A stretch of 64,000 nucleotides of DNA from Nitratireductor sp. ZSWI3 (GCF_024655565.1 NZ_JANKOF010000012.1:1-64000), one strand, 5' to 3'; shown: positions 36,610 through 46,194, numbered from the stretch's first letter. Numbers and translations: made by a program. The notes: generated by a model from the sequence alone, not told the origin.

Positions 36610-37209
36610 ATGCATATGGTGTTCGATATCGGCGGGGTTCTGATTGACTGGAATCCCACCTACTTGTTTTCCAGGCTCATACCGGATCCGGTTCGGCGAA
36701 CGTTTTTCCTGGAGAACGTCTGCTCTCCCTCGTGGAACGCCGAGCAGGACAAGGGACGCAGCTGGGCGTCAGCGGAATCAGAGGCTATCGCCCGCCATCC
36801 GGAATGGGCCGACGAGATCAGAGCCTATCGAGCGTCCTGGCACGACATGGTAGCAGGGCCCGTCGATGGCGGATTCGAATTGTTGACGGATGCATTGGCG
36901 TCGAATTATCGCGTTACCGCGTTGTCGAACTGGAACGACGAAACGTTCGACGAGGTCGCGGCCCGGTTTCCCGACCTCCTGCGATTTGATGGCGCCACCG
37001 TTTCGGGAAAGGTCGGGTTGATAAAGCCCGATCCTGAAGTCTACGCGCTCCACGAGCGGACCTTCGACCTGATCCCAGATCAGACCGTTTTCATCGATGA
37101 CAACGTTGCGAATATTGAAGTTGCGCGTGGCAGGGGATGGAACGCCATTCACCACCGCTCGGCAACTCATACACGCCGGGAACTGGCGGCGCTGGGTATC
37201 GCGCTGTAA
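36610..37209 (+). CDS. HAD-family hydrolase (YihX-like)
   Basis: 199 residues from ATG at 36610, preceded by CAGGAG. HAD motif I is VFDIGGVLIDW (nucleophile Asp at about residue 5), a helical cap, motif II ALSNWN, motif III Lys in GLIKPDPEVY, motif IV FIDDNVANIEVARGRGWNAI. The DxG form of motif I is typical of the YihX/HAD-IA branch of sugar-phosphate phosphatases. First gene of a four-gene rightward operon under operator site 1. Confidence 0.92.
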   Translation: MHMVFDIGGVLIDWNPTYLFSRLIPDPVRRTFFLENVCSPSWNAEQDKGRSWASAESEAIARHPEWADEIRAYRASWHDMVAGPVDGGFELLTDALASNYRVTALSNWNDETFDEVAARFPDLLRFDGATVSGKVGLIKPDPEVYALHERTFDLIPDQTVFIDDNVANIEVARGRGWNAIHHRSATHTRRELAALGIAL

Positions 37210-37272
37210 TCGCCAGCTCGTTGAGACGTGACATCGTGAGTGCGTTGGAAGAAGCCAAGCTGGGAGTAACGT

Positions 37273-38307
37273 ATGAGCGAGAAGCCAAGTCTGAATTGGG
37301 GTCTGATCGGCGCAAGCAACATCGCACGCGAATGGATGCACGAGGCGATCAGTCAGCATCCCGACTGTCGTGTCGTCTCGGTTTTCACCTCGAGCGAGGA
37401 GCGTGGCGAAGCGTTCAAGGCGGATCTCGGGATCGCGCGCTACTATACGGAACTTGACGCATTCCTGTCGGATCCCGAGCTCGACGCGGTTTACATTTCA
37501 ACGACAAACAACAGGCACTGTGCCGAAGTAATGGCGGCCGCCAAGGCCGGCAAGCATATCCTGTGCGAAAAGCCTCTAGCGATGACGTACGAAGATGCCG
37601 AGGCGATGGTTGCGGCGACAGTCGGCGCGGGCGTCGTCTTGGCCACAAACCATCACCTGCGCAATATGGAAACGCACCGGACGATCAAGGCGATCATCGA
37701 CAGCGGCGAGATCGGCGATGTGACGTCTGCTCGGTTCAGCTTCACGGTCGATCTTCCCGACAATCTGGCGCGCTGGCGGTTGAATGATCCCTCGCTGGGA
37801 GCAGGCGTGCTGCTCGACCTGACTGTGCACGATCTGGATACGCTCAGATACTATTTCGGGCATGATCCCGTGCGTGTCAGCGGCATTGGGTTGACGACGG
37901 GCGCGGATACGCCCGAGGGCGTTCTGGACAATACAACGACTGTCTGGGAATTCCCGGGAAAGGTCCTGGTCATCTGCCACGACAGTTTCCTGGTGCCATA
38001 CGGTGGTACGGCAGTGGAGATTCACGGCACCGAGGGCTCCATCTCCGGTGAGCAGATCTTATGGCAGAAGCCGCAGGGCAAGGTTTATGTCACCACGAAG
38101 CATGGAAAGCGCGAGATCAATTTCAATCACGCGATTCCCTATCATCGCACGGTGAGCGATTTCGTGAACGCCGTGCGTGGAAAGGGCGTGCCGTCGGCAT
38201 CGGGGCGCGACGGTGCGGATTCCCTTCGGCTGGTCCTCGCGGCAAGGGAAGCGCTCGCCACCGGCCGAACGGTCGAGATCTCCGCCTCAGCGAAATACGC
38301 CCGCTAG
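37273..38307 (+). CDS. Gfo/Idh/MocA family dehydrogenase 1
   Basis: 344 residues. NAD(P) Rossmann start NWGLIGASNIAREWM, YISTTNNRHCAEVMAAAKAGKHILCEKPLAM with catalytic Lys of EKP, and the C-terminal GVLLDLTVHDLDTLRYYFG with the Asp/His substrate motif. Oxidises or reduces a sugar or cyclitol hydroxyl. Clearly paralogous to the protein at 49710-50720 (same opening, CEKPLA and GVHD blocks). Confidence 0.93.
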   Translation: MSEKPSLNWGLIGASNIAREWMHEAISQHPDCRVVSVFTSSEERGEAFKADLGIARYYTELDAFLSDPELDAVYISTTNNRHCAEVMAAAKAGKHILCEKPLAMTYEDAEAMVAATVGAGVVLATNHHLRNMETHRTIKAIIDSGEIGDVTSARFSFTVDLPDNLARWRLNDPSLGAGVLLDLTVHDLDTLRYYFGHDPVRVSGIGLTTGADTPEGVLDNTTTVWEFPGKVLVICHDSFLVPYGGTAVEIHGTEGSISGEQILWQKPQGKVYVTTKHGKREINFNHAIPYHRTVSDFVNAVRGKGVPSASGRDGADSLRLVLAAREALATGRTVEISASAKYAR

Positions 38308-38344
38308 ACTGGCAAGGTCAGCGACGTTTACGAGGAACCGGACA

Positions 38345-39562
38345 ATGAAGCAGATGGTGTCCGATGCAAGAGTGTCGTTGCTCTCGCCGTCACAGGTGTT
38401 TCCCGTTGCCTTGATGCGGCGCAGCTGTCTAGAGCACAACCAGAAATGGATCTCGGCCTATTGTGCCGCGCTAGGCGTCGAGATCGCGCCACATGGCAAG
38501 ACGCCCATGATACCGGCGATGTTCGAGCGGCAGATGCAGGCGGGCAGCTGGGCGATTACGGTGGCCGATCTACGTCAGGCGCAGGTAGCGATTGACGCCG
38601 GGATAAGTCGAATACTGCTTGCCAACCAGGTTGTCGGCCATGCCGATACACTGAAGCTGGCCAACCTTCTTGCGGGGTCTGACGATCTCGAAATCATCTC
38701 CCTGGTCGACTCGGTCGCTGGTGTGCGACAGCTCGTGGACGCAGCCTACGTAGCCGGTCTGTCGAGGCCGGTGCCGATCCTGATCGAGGGCGGCTTGCGC
38801 GGTGGTCGCTGCGGTGTGCGTTCGCTCGAGGATGCATCCGCCGTATTCGACGCTCTGTCTGCGGCGGGCTCTGCTGTCAGCCTTCTGGGAGTGGAGGGCT
38901 ATGAGGGTGTGCTCAAGCCTACAGACGAAGATGTCGTGCAGCGCGTCGCTGCATTCGCGGATTTCCTCTGCGAGATCGCGCGCTTGGCGGACGAGAGGAA
39001 TCTGATAGCCGAAGGCGAGGTCATCCTCAGCGCCGGTGGGACCAAGTTTCACGACATCGTCGTCGATCGTTTCAAGAAGGCCGCCCTCAAACGCGATAAG
39101 CGGATGGTAATCCGGAGTGGCTGTTATCTGTTTCACGATCACGGCATATACGAGGAAGCACATCAGTTGATGCTCCACCGTTCGGAGGCCGCGCGCGCGG
39201 CCGGTCGCCTTGAACCGGCGCTCGAGGTCTGGGCACAGGTGCTCTCGCGTCCTGAAGAAGGCATCGTCATCCTGAACGCCGGAAAAAGGCACTGCCCGTA
39301 TGATGCCGGTTTCCCCACCGTCCTTGGCGGATTCCACGCTGACGGGAGGCAGATCGCTGGGCTCGACGCGTCAAGACACGAGATTTTCGCCCTGCATGAT
39401 CAGCATGGATATGTACGCGTGCCTGCAGACAGTCAGCTGGCTGTGGGCGACCTGATGAGGCTGGGCATCTCGCACCCTTGCACGCTGTTCGACAAATGGC
39501 GCCACGTTCTTGAAGTGGACGACGACTTCAACATCCTCCAGCGACATCAAACCTGGTTTTAG
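38345..39562 (+). CDS. PLP-dependent D-serine dehydratase / D-threonine aldolase-like enzyme
   Basis: 405 residues from ATG at 38345 with GAGGAACC upstream. Alanine-racemase-like N-terminal barrel with the PLP lysine in APHGKTPM (Lys52), and a C-terminal D-serine dehydratase-like beta domain with the zinc-type pair in ISHPCTLFDKWR. The family splits or dehydrates beta-hydroxy D-amino acids or related amino compounds. The next gene is RidA, which hydrolyses the enamine/imine released by such PLP lyases; this supports a dehydratase or deaminase role. Confidence 0.88.
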   Translation: MKQMVSDARVSLLSPSQVFPVALMRRSCLEHNQKWISAYCAALGVEIAPHGKTPMIPAMFERQMQAGSWAITVADLRQAQVAIDAGISRILLANQVVGHADTLKLANLLAGSDDLEIISLVDSVAGVRQLVDAAYVAGLSRPVPILIEGGLRGGRCGVRSLEDASAVFDALSAAGSAVSLLGVEGYEGVLKPTDEDVVQRVAAFADFLCEIARLADERNLIAEGEVILSAGGTKFHDIVVDRFKKAALKRDKRMVIRSGCYLFHDHGIYEEAHQLMLHRSEAARAAGRLEPALEVWAQVLSRPEEGIVILNAGKRHCPYDAGFPTVLGGFHADGRQIAGLDASRHEIFALHDQHGYVRVPADSQLAVGDLMRLGISHPCTLFDKWRHVLEVDDDFNILQRHQTWF

Positions 39563-39575
39563 GGAACGCAGAAAT

Positions 39576-40061
39576 ATGTCCGGTCATGGACTGACAGGCG
39601 CGGCGATCGAGCGTCGAATTTCGGAACTGGGACTCGAGCTGCCGCCCGTCACGCCGCCGCAATTCATCTACGTGCCCGTACTCGTGCATGAGGATATTGC
39701 GCATGTCTCCGGGCAGATTCCGTGGATTGGCGGCGAGGTGCAATTTCGCGGTAAGCTGGGCGCCGAAACCTCCCTCGAAGACGGGCAGGCGGCCGCACGG
39801 CTTTGCGTTCTGAACGCCATTGCGCAATTGCGGCTTGAACTGGGCGATCTTGAACGTATTGCGCGCTTCCTGAAACTGACCGGATTCGTTGCCTCTGCGG
39901 CCGGATTCAATATGCAGCCCAAGGTAATCGACGGCGCCTCACAATTGCTGGGCGAGATTTTTGGCGAGCAGGGACGACACGCCCGTTCGGCAATCGGCGT
40001 TGCCGAACTGCCGCGTGACGTTCCCGTCGAGGTCGAACTCACCGTCGCCTTGCATCGGTGA
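39576..40061 (+). CDS. RidA family (YjgF/YER057c/UK114) enamine/imine deaminase
   Basis: 161 residues from ATG at 39576, 13 bases after the PLP enzyme gene. RidA features: VLVHEDIAHVSGQIPWIGGEVQFRGKLG and the conserved RHARSAIGVAELPRDVPVEVELTVAL block with the Arg that binds the carboxylate of imine substrates. Longer than E. coli RidA by an N-terminal ~30 residues. Last gene of the HAD-Gfo/Idh-PLP-RidA operon. Confidence 0.92.
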   Translation: MSGHGLTGAAIERRISELGLELPPVTPPQFIYVPVLVHEDIAHVSGQIPWIGGEVQFRGKLGAETSLEDGQAAARLCVLNAIAQLRLELGDLERIARFLKLTGFVASAAGFNMQPKVIDGASQLLGEIFGEQGRHARSAIGVAELPRDVPVEVELTVALHR

Positions 40062-40130
40062 GGTCAGTACTGGACGGGAACCGGAACGCGATGAAAGAAT
40101 CCGGCCTGCCGATCCTGCCCGCAAAGACCT

Positions 40131-41150
40131 CTAGGCGCTGTACTTGCCAACCAATGCACGAATTCTATGCGCTGCCCCCCGGAGGTGTGCCTCGGCGATG
40201 ATCTGGTCGTCTACGGCTTTCAGAATGGCGTCGGCGATTTCGCTCATGTCGTTGTGGGCCGCGAGCAATAAAAACTGTGAGCCGTTGGCGAGCGCGTCGA
40301 CAGCTACTTGTGGCACGCTGCGTCGGCCGTTCTGCATGGTTGCCGCGCTATCCAGGTCGTCCGCGAGGATCAGTCCGCTGAAGCCGATATCTCTCCGCAG
40401 CATGTTCATGATTCGCGGGGACACCGATGCCGGTTCTCCTGGGTCGAAGGCTTCGACCGGTGCCGGGCCGACCATGATGACTTCGACGCCAGCCTCAACG
40501 GCGTCGACAAAAGGACCGAACCCGGCCTCGTAAGCCCCGGCCGCGTCCGGCGCGACGACGTCGGCCGTGATGGCCGGGTCTCCGGTGACGTTGTGAAAGC
40601 CGGGGAAATGTTTGGCGGTGCAGGCGACCCCACCGGCTTGAGCACCACGGATGTAAGCGGCGGACAATGTCCCGACCTTGGCCGGATCCGTCGACCATGT
40701 GCGGTTTTCAAGCCACGGATTCGTGCCCGTGATCATGTCGAGAACCGGAGACAAAAAAAGATTGATGCCGATCGAGCGCGCACACTCGGCGATCTCTCGG
40801 GTGATCGCTTCGATCTGCGAGGCCGGCGTACTGGAAATATCCGTGGAGGCTGGGAACTGCGGCACAAGCTTGTGGAGCCGGCATATGCCGCCCATTTCCT
40901 GATCGATGGCAACCAGAATGTCCTGACCGGCCAGGTCACGCGCCGTGTCGGTGACATTCTTGAAGTCCCTACCGGTTTCGCGGGCGATGCGATCGGCGCT
41001 CATCGAGCGGTTAACGTACTCCTCGCGCGATTCTCCAAGCAAGATTGAGCAACCGCCGCTTTTGAGGAAGCCCCGGACCGGTGGGGAAAGCTCGAGCGTG
41101 TCGAAGGCTGGCAGCATCACGGCATAAGCGTCTTGCCTGAGGGTGGTCAT
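40131..41150 (-). CDS. Glycoside hydrolase family 3 protein, second divergent copy
   Basis: 339 residues, one GH3 barrel, no signal peptide. DQEMGGICRLHKLVPQFP, AKHFPGFHNVTGDPAITAD and LADDLDSA match the copy at 32010-33035. Again the Asp-Ser/Thr-His acid/base motif of NagZ is missing, here without any His in the loop (GDPAITAD). The nucleophile Asp of ADDL is kept. Third gene of the leftward hyuA-hyuB-GH3 operon, 42 bases after hyuB. Confidence 0.85.
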   Translation of the reverse strand: MTTLRQDAYAVMLPAFDTLELSPPVRGFLKSGGCSILLGESREEYVNRSMSADRIARETGRDFKNVTDTARDLAGQDILVAIDQEMGGICRLHKLVPQFPASTDISSTPASQIEAITREIAECARSIGINLFLSPVLDMITGTNPWLENRTWSTDPAKVGTLSAAYIRGAQAGGVACTAKHFPGFHNVTGDPAITADVVAPDAAGAYEAGFGPFVDAVEAGVEVIMVGPAPVEAFDPGEPASVSPRIMNMLRRDIGFSGLILADDLDSAATMQNGRRSVPQVAVDALANGSQFLLLAAHNDMSEIADAILKAVDDQIIAEAHLRGAAHRIRALVGKYSA

Positions 41151-41192
41151 GATTTCTTCCCGGTTTCAGAGTTGCGCGGTTTGGAACGAATG

Positions 41193-42836
41193 TCAGTCGC
41201 GAGTGGGGACCAATCCCCCCCGCCGATCGGCTTCAATTGCCGCAGCCGATCTTTCGGCGGGGGATCCATAGCCGGCGCCGCCCGGTGTGTGGATGATCAG
41301 GGTGTCGCCTGCCGGTACGACTTGCCGGCCCTTGCCATTCATCACCTGGCCCGACCCGAGACCAATGAAGCCTGTTGCTCCGTTCTCGCCGCCCATGCGG
41401 CCCCGGGGGGCATGCTCGATTCGATCCAGTGCGGCGTAGATCTGGAACTCGATATGTTCGCGATTCCGGATTTCAATGATCTGGCCCAGACCGCCGCGAA
41501 ATTTTCCAGCCCCGCAACTGCCTTCGCGAAGCTCCTTGCGTTGGAAAAGCAGAGGAGAGATGGACTCAATGATTTCGACGGACACGCCCGAGACTCCGCT
41601 CGGGAAGGCCGTGGCGGAAAGGCCATCCAAGGTTTGCCGCGCACCGGCGCCACCAGTCTGCACAGCGAGTATCGAGAACCGCGTATATCCCTCCATCGCG
41701 CCATTGATCTGTGTGGCGCGGTTTTCGAGTATAAGGTTCCACAGACAGGAAGTCCCTTCTGCGGGAGCGTGAAGCTCCGGCACCTGCGAGAGACAACCGA
41801 ACACCACGTCAGGTAGCATCTGTCCCACGACATGGCGGGACGATACGGGAGCTGGGCGTTGCGCGTGCAGGATGCAATCCTTCGGCGCACTGACCCTGAT
41901 GACGTCCAAAGAACCAGCGTTGTTCGGCACCTCGGGCGCGATGAGCACTCGCACGCCATAAGTTGCATAGGCCTGAGTGTATGTAAGGGGAACATTGATC
42001 CCCTTGACCGATGGTCCCGACGTCCCGGCAAAATCGATATCGATGCCGCTATCCGATATGGTCAGTGCGGCCATGAGGTCGATGGGCTTGTCGTAGCCGT
42101 CGATCCGCATCTCGGCCTTGAACGTCCCCTTTCGCAGATTCCGGATTTCGGACAGAACCGCCTCGCGCGAGGTCGAGATAATGTGTTCCCCCAACGCGTC
42201 GAGTGTGTCGAGGTTGAACTCGTCCATCATGTCGAAGAGCCGCCTGGCGCCTACGTCGTTGCAGGCTGCCAGCGAAAGCACGTCGCCCTCGGCCTCGACG
42301 GGGTAGCGGGAGTTGCCGCGCAGGATCGAGAGAAGCGTTTGATTCAACTCTCCCGCATCGGCAAGTTTGAGAAACGGCAGATAGAGCCCTTCCTCGATCA
42401 CGTCGTTGCCGTCCGGCCCGAAGCCGATTCCACCGATGTCGATCAGGTGGCTGGTGCAGGCGAACAGCGCCACCAGCTTCTCCTTGTAGAAAGCCGGTGT
42501 GACCACCACCATGTCGTGCAGGTGGCCAGTCCCCTTCCAGGGATCGTTGGTGAGATACACATCGCCCGGTTTCATCTCGGAAGGTGGAAACTCTTCGATG
42601 AAGAACTTCACTGATTCCGCCATGGAATTGACGTGCCCCGGTGTCCCGGTGACGGCCTGCGCCAGCATCCGCCCCCTGACGTCGAACACGCCTGCCGAGA
42701 GGTCACCGCTCTCTCGCACGATCGGGCTGAATGCTGCGCGCACGAGGGTCTGTGCCTGCTCCTCCACAAGCGAAATCAATCGGTTCCACATGATGTGAGT
42801 TTGGATTTCGACGAGCGGGCTGGTCTGATCAGGCAT
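41193..42836 (-). CDS. hyuB: Hydantoinase B / oxoprolinase beta-type subunit
   Basis: 547 residues from ATG at 42836, overlapping the hyuA stop by 8 bases. HyuB family pattern throughout: AQTLVRAAFSPIVRESGDLSAGVFD, GDVYLTNDPWKGTGHLHDMVVVTPAF, DFAGTSGPSVKGINVPLTYT, and the GGAGYGSPAERS end. With HyuA it forms an ATP-dependent amidohydrolase that opens 5-oxoproline, N-methylhydantoin or similar lactams. The true substrate is open. Confidence 0.92.
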   Translation of the reverse strand: MPDQTSPLVEIQTHIMWNRLISLVEEQAQTLVRAAFSPIVRESGDLSAGVFDVRGRMLAQAVTGTPGHVNSMAESVKFFIEEFPPSEMKPGDVYLTNDPWKGTGHLHDMVVVTPAFYKEKLVALFACTSHLIDIGGIGFGPDGNDVIEEGLYLPFLKLADAGELNQTLLSILRGNSRYPVEAEGDVLSLAACNDVGARRLFDMMDEFNLDTLDALGEHIISTSREAVLSEIRNLRKGTFKAEMRIDGYDKPIDLMAALTISDSGIDIDFAGTSGPSVKGINVPLTYTQAYATYGVRVLIAPEVPNNAGSLDVIRVSAPKDCILHAQRPAPVSSRHVVGQMLPDVVFGCLSQVPELHAPAEGTSCLWNLILENRATQINGAMEGYTRFSILAVQTGGAGARQTLDGLSATAFPSGVSGVSVEIIESISPLLFQRKELREGSCGAGKFRGGLGQIIEIRNREHIEFQIYAALDRIEHAPRGRMGGENGATGFIGLGSGQVMNGKGRQVVPAGDTLIIHTPGGAGYGSPAERSAAAIEADRRGGLVPTRD

Positions 42837-44949
42837 TGTTGTCTCCTGCAGTCTCGCGGACTTGGAGCACGATACAGCCGGCCGTGTCGACATGAGCGTT
42901 GAAGCTGGATGTCACGATCGTCGACGTCTCGTTTTCGGCGATGATCGCCGGGCCGCTCACCGTGCGATTGGCCGGCATGGCGAACCGCCAAAAAATCGGT
43001 GCGTCCACGAAGGTGTTCAACCGGGCGTCGAAGAGCCTTGCGGTGTTGATCTTCTCCATTGGGGCATCGGCGGGAGGGACCTCGATCCGGATCTTGTGGG
43101 GCTCGTTCGGGCCCGCGGCCGTCACTGTCGAGGTCCAACTCAAGATCTCCACATCCGCATGCGGGATGACGCGGCCGTAAAGCTGGCGATATCGCGTTTC
43201 GAAGCCACGTTTTATCAGTTTCGCATCATCCGTACAGAGATCCCGGTTCGGCAGGTCCACCTCGATCTCATGGCCCTGGCCGGAGTAGCGCACATGGGCA
43301 GATCGCTGGATTATTAGATCGCTTTTCGGTGCCGCGCTGCAAACGATCGCGGTCGCCTCGGCGATCATGTCGGCGAATTGCCCGTTCACGAGTTCAGCGT
43401 CGAAACGCGAGAGCTTTTGCATCAAACTGCGGACGACTTCGTAGGAAATCGGAGCGCGGAGAAATCCCACCGCCGACCCGACCCCGGCACTCGGAGGTAT
43501 TATAACCTTGCCGACATTGAGCTTTTCAGCCAACCGGGCTGCATGAAGCGGCGCCGCCCCGCCAAATGCGATCATGGCGCGGGCGGTGATGTCACGCCCG
43601 CGCTCAATTGCATGCACGCGAGCCGCGTTCGCCATATTCTCCTCGACGATCTCGCATATGCCGAGCGCGCCCGTCGCGGCGTCGACTCCAAGCTGCTCCG
43701 AAATACTCGATGCTATGGCTTCAGCAGCCTTCCCGGGATCGAGTGAGATCGACCCTCCTGCGAAAAGCCGGGCGTCGATCTTGCCCAGCGTGAGGTCTGC
43801 GTCGGTAACCGTGGGTCTCCGCCCCCCACGCCCATAGCACGCCGGACCGGGCTCCGAGGCCGCGCTTTCCGGGCCGACCTGGATACGTCTTGTGGTGTCG
43901 ATGCTCGCGATGGATCCGCCACCGGCGCCGATCTCCACCATTTCTATAACGGGGATACGCACTGGCATGCCTGAGCCCTTCATGAACCGTTTCGTGCGTG
44001 CGACCTCGAACGATCGGCTCTTCATGGGTTGGTTGTCATCGATGAGACACACCTTGGCGGTGGTGCCGCCCATGTCGAAGGATAGAAGATCCGGATTGGC
44101 GGATTCGCGGCCGATGTGAGCGGCAAGGATCGCCCCCCCCGCGGGGCCCGACTCCACCAGCCGGATCGGCATGCGCCGGGCTGCCTCCAGCGTTGTCAGT
44201 CCGCCGCCGGATGTCATCAGAAGCATGGGACAGGCCATGCCCAAACTGTCCAGTTGCTCGCGGAGCCTCGTCAGGTAGCTGGCGATGATTGGCTGCACGT
44301 AGGCGTTCGCGCAGGTCGTCACGAAGCGCTCGTACTCGCGGATTTCCGGACAGATCTCCGAGGATTTCGAGATGTAGAGATCGGGCAATTCGCTGCGGAG
44401 AGCAGCTTCGATCGCGTTCTCATTCGCCGGATTGGCATAGCTGTGCATCAGACCGATGGCGACGCTTTCGACGCCCTGGTCTCTAAGAGCGGATCCGATC
44501 TGCTTGATATCCCCGAGTTCTAGCGGCACCACTTCCTCGCCGTTCACGGCGATGCGCTCATGCACCGTCAGGCGCAGCTCACGCGGAACGATGGCCTCCG
44601 GTTTGACGAGGTTGATGTCGTACTGGTCAAAGCGGCTTTCCTTGCCGATCTCTATAGTATCGCGAAAGCCTCTGGTGGTGATGAAGGCTGTCTTCGCGCC
44701 TTTCTTTTCGATCAACGCATTGGTGGCGAGCGTCGTGCCATGAATGAACAGGCTGATGTCCGTATGCGACATACCGGCTTGTTTGAGTACATTTTCAATT
44801 CCCGTCAGCACGCCTTGTTCGGGCGCCTGCGGCGTGGTGAGGACCTTTGAGGTGACCCGGCGTTCGTCGATCTCGAGCACGACGTCGGTGAATGTCCCTC
44901 CAATATCGGCCGCCAGGCGCGGGGAGGATTGTGTGGTATCAATGGTCAT
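42829..44949 (-). CDS. hyuA: Hydantoinase A / oxoprolinase alpha-type subunit
   Basis: 706 residues, start ATG at 44949. N-terminal actin-like ATPase start LAADIGGTFTDVVLE, HGTTLATNALIEKKGAK, ESGPAGGAILAAHIG, LLSFDMGGTTAKVCLI, GAGGGSIASID, and a C-terminal HyuA_C domain. Together with HyuB it couples ATP use to hydrolysis of a cyclic amide. Operator site 2 lies 27 bases upstream between hyuA and lacI. Confidence 0.93.
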   Translation of the reverse strand: MTIDTTQSSPRLAADIGGTFTDVVLEIDERRVTSKVLTTPQAPEQGVLTGIENVLKQAGMSHTDISLFIHGTTLATNALIEKKGAKTAFITTRGFRDTIEIGKESRFDQYDINLVKPEAIVPRELRLTVHERIAVNGEEVVPLELGDIKQIGSALRDQGVESVAIGLMHSYANPANENAIEAALRSELPDLYISKSSEICPEIREYERFVTTCANAYVQPIIASYLTRLREQLDSLGMACPMLLMTSGGGLTTLEAARRMPIRLVESGPAGGAILAAHIGRESANPDLLSFDMGGTTAKVCLIDDNQPMKSRSFEVARTKRFMKGSGMPVRIPVIEMVEIGAGGGSIASIDTTRRIQVGPESAASEPGPACYGRGGRRPTVTDADLTLGKIDARLFAGGSISLDPGKAAEAIASSISEQLGVDAATGALGICEIVEENMANAARVHAIERGRDITARAMIAFGGAAPLHAARLAEKLNVGKVIIPPSAGVGSAVGFLRAPISYEVVRSLMQKLSRFDAELVNGQFADMIAEATAIVCSAAPKSDLIIQRSAHVRYSGQGHEIEVDLPNRDLCTDDAKLIKRGFETRYRQLYGRVIPHADVEILSWTSTVTAAGPNEPHKIRIEVPPADAPMEKINTARLFDARLNTFVDAPIFWRFAMPANRTVSGPAIIAENETSTIVTSSFNAHVDTAGCIVLQVRETAGDNNA

Positions 44950-44975
44950 GGTCGCTCCTAGAAGGTTGAAGAATG

Positions 44976-44989
44976 TTAGATCGATCTAA
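44976..44989. promoter_or_regulatory. LacI-type operator, site 2 (perfect palindrome)
   Basis: TTAGATCGATCTAA, a perfect 14-base palindrome with central CG. It sits between hyuA (leftward) and lacI (rightward), so it should give repression of the hyu-GH3 operon and autoregulation of lacI. Confidence 0.85.
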
Positions 44990-45088
44990 TTGAAATGTCC
45001 ATCGTTTGTTTTTCTGCTATGCAAAATGGCAATGATTCCTTGGCTTTCAGTGCACCTTTGTGTAGTAGATCGCTACGAGAGGGCCCTG

Positions 45089-46138
45089 ATGACCGAACAG
45101 ACAGAAAGACCTGTAAAGAAGCGCCGCAAAGGTAAGGGTAAGACGAGCGTCACGCTGGACGACGTAGCAGCACATGCGGGCGTTTCGCGGTCGACAGCAT
45201 CGCTGGTGGTGCGCGACAGCAAGTTGATCCCCAAGCAGACACACAAGCGCGTTCGGGCGTCGATGCAGGCGCTCGGCTATGTCTACAATCAATCCGCCGC
45301 CAATTTGCGCACACAGAAAACGCGAACGCTCGGCATGGTGATCGCCGATATTTCCAACCCCTTCTATGCCGTGCTCGCATCCGGGATCGAGAATGAGTGC
45401 GGCGATAAGAAGTTCATGACGATCTTCGCCGATACGGCAGAGAGCGTAGAGCAGGAATCGAGGATCATCTCACGTCTTATCGAGCACAATGTAGCCGGTG
45501 CCTTTCTTTGCCCTTCCGGTGAAAATTCCGCGAAAAATCTCGAAGCACTCGAAAAGGCCGGCATCCCTGTCGTATTGATAATGCGATACTTGGAGGACAT
45601 CTCCGCCAGCTATGTCGGTCCCGACAATCATTTGGGTTTGCGAATGCTTGTCGACCATCTGGCCGGCAAGGGGCATCGCGACATCGCCTATATCGGGGGA
45701 CCCCCGAGGAAATCTTCCAGCCGGGAGCGCTACGAGGGGTTTCTCTCCGCCATGAAGCGCAATGATCTGGAGGTCAAGGATAGCAACCTCAGGGCCTCCG
45801 CGATCAGCCGCGCTGCTGCCATGTCCGAGGCTCTTGAGCTTCTGCAGCGCGAAGATCGGCCAAGTGCGATCATATGCTACAACGATGTTATGGCGTTCGG
45901 CGTGATGCTCGCCATGCTAAAGTGCGGACTGACGCCGGGCAAAGAAGTCGCTGTGGTCGGATTCGACAACATTCCGGAATCCAGCCTCTGGACGCCGTCG
46001 CTCACGACCGTTTCGATCGACGCTCAGAATATCGGGCGGCTCGCCGCCGCAGAGCTTCTTGCGCGCATTTCCGATCCGGACAGGCAGCGCCAGCGCATCA
46101 TCGTTCAGCCCACCCTTATCGCGCGCGAATCGTCTTAG
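45089..46138 (+). CDS. LacI family transcriptional regulator of the catabolic island
   Basis: 349 residues from ATG at 45089 with GAGAGGG upstream. HTH and hinge at about residues 20-75: VTLDDVAAHAGVSRSTASLVVRDSKLIPKQTHKRVRASMQALGYVYNQSAANLRTQKT, then a periplasmic-binding-protein-like ligand domain (LGMVIADISNPFYAVLASGIE, AFLCPS, RDIAYIGG, VAVVGFDNIPESSLWTPSLTTVSID). It starts with a basic KKRRKGKGK stretch. The palindromes at seven places in 36.5-63 kb have the even-centred CG form that LacI proteins bind, so it is the likely regulator of all of them. Confidence 0.93.
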   Translation: MTEQTERPVKKRRKGKGKTSVTLDDVAAHAGVSRSTASLVVRDSKLIPKQTHKRVRASMQALGYVYNQSAANLRTQKTRTLGMVIADISNPFYAVLASGIENECGDKKFMTIFADTAESVEQESRIISRLIEHNVAGAFLCPSGENSAKNLEALEKAGIPVVLIMRYLEDISASYVGPDNHLGLRMLVDHLAGKGHRDIAYIGGPPRKSSSRERYEGFLSAMKRNDLEVKDSNLRASAISRAAAMSEALELLQREDRPSAIICYNDVMAFGVMLAMLKCGLTPGKEVAVVGFDNIPESSLWTPSLTTVSIDAQNIGRLAAAELLARISDPDRQRQRIIVQPTLIARESS

Positions 46139-46194
46139 TCGGCAGCCTCTCGGCCTTCTTGTGACAAGTTCGCTCGAAAAAACAGTGCTTGCAT

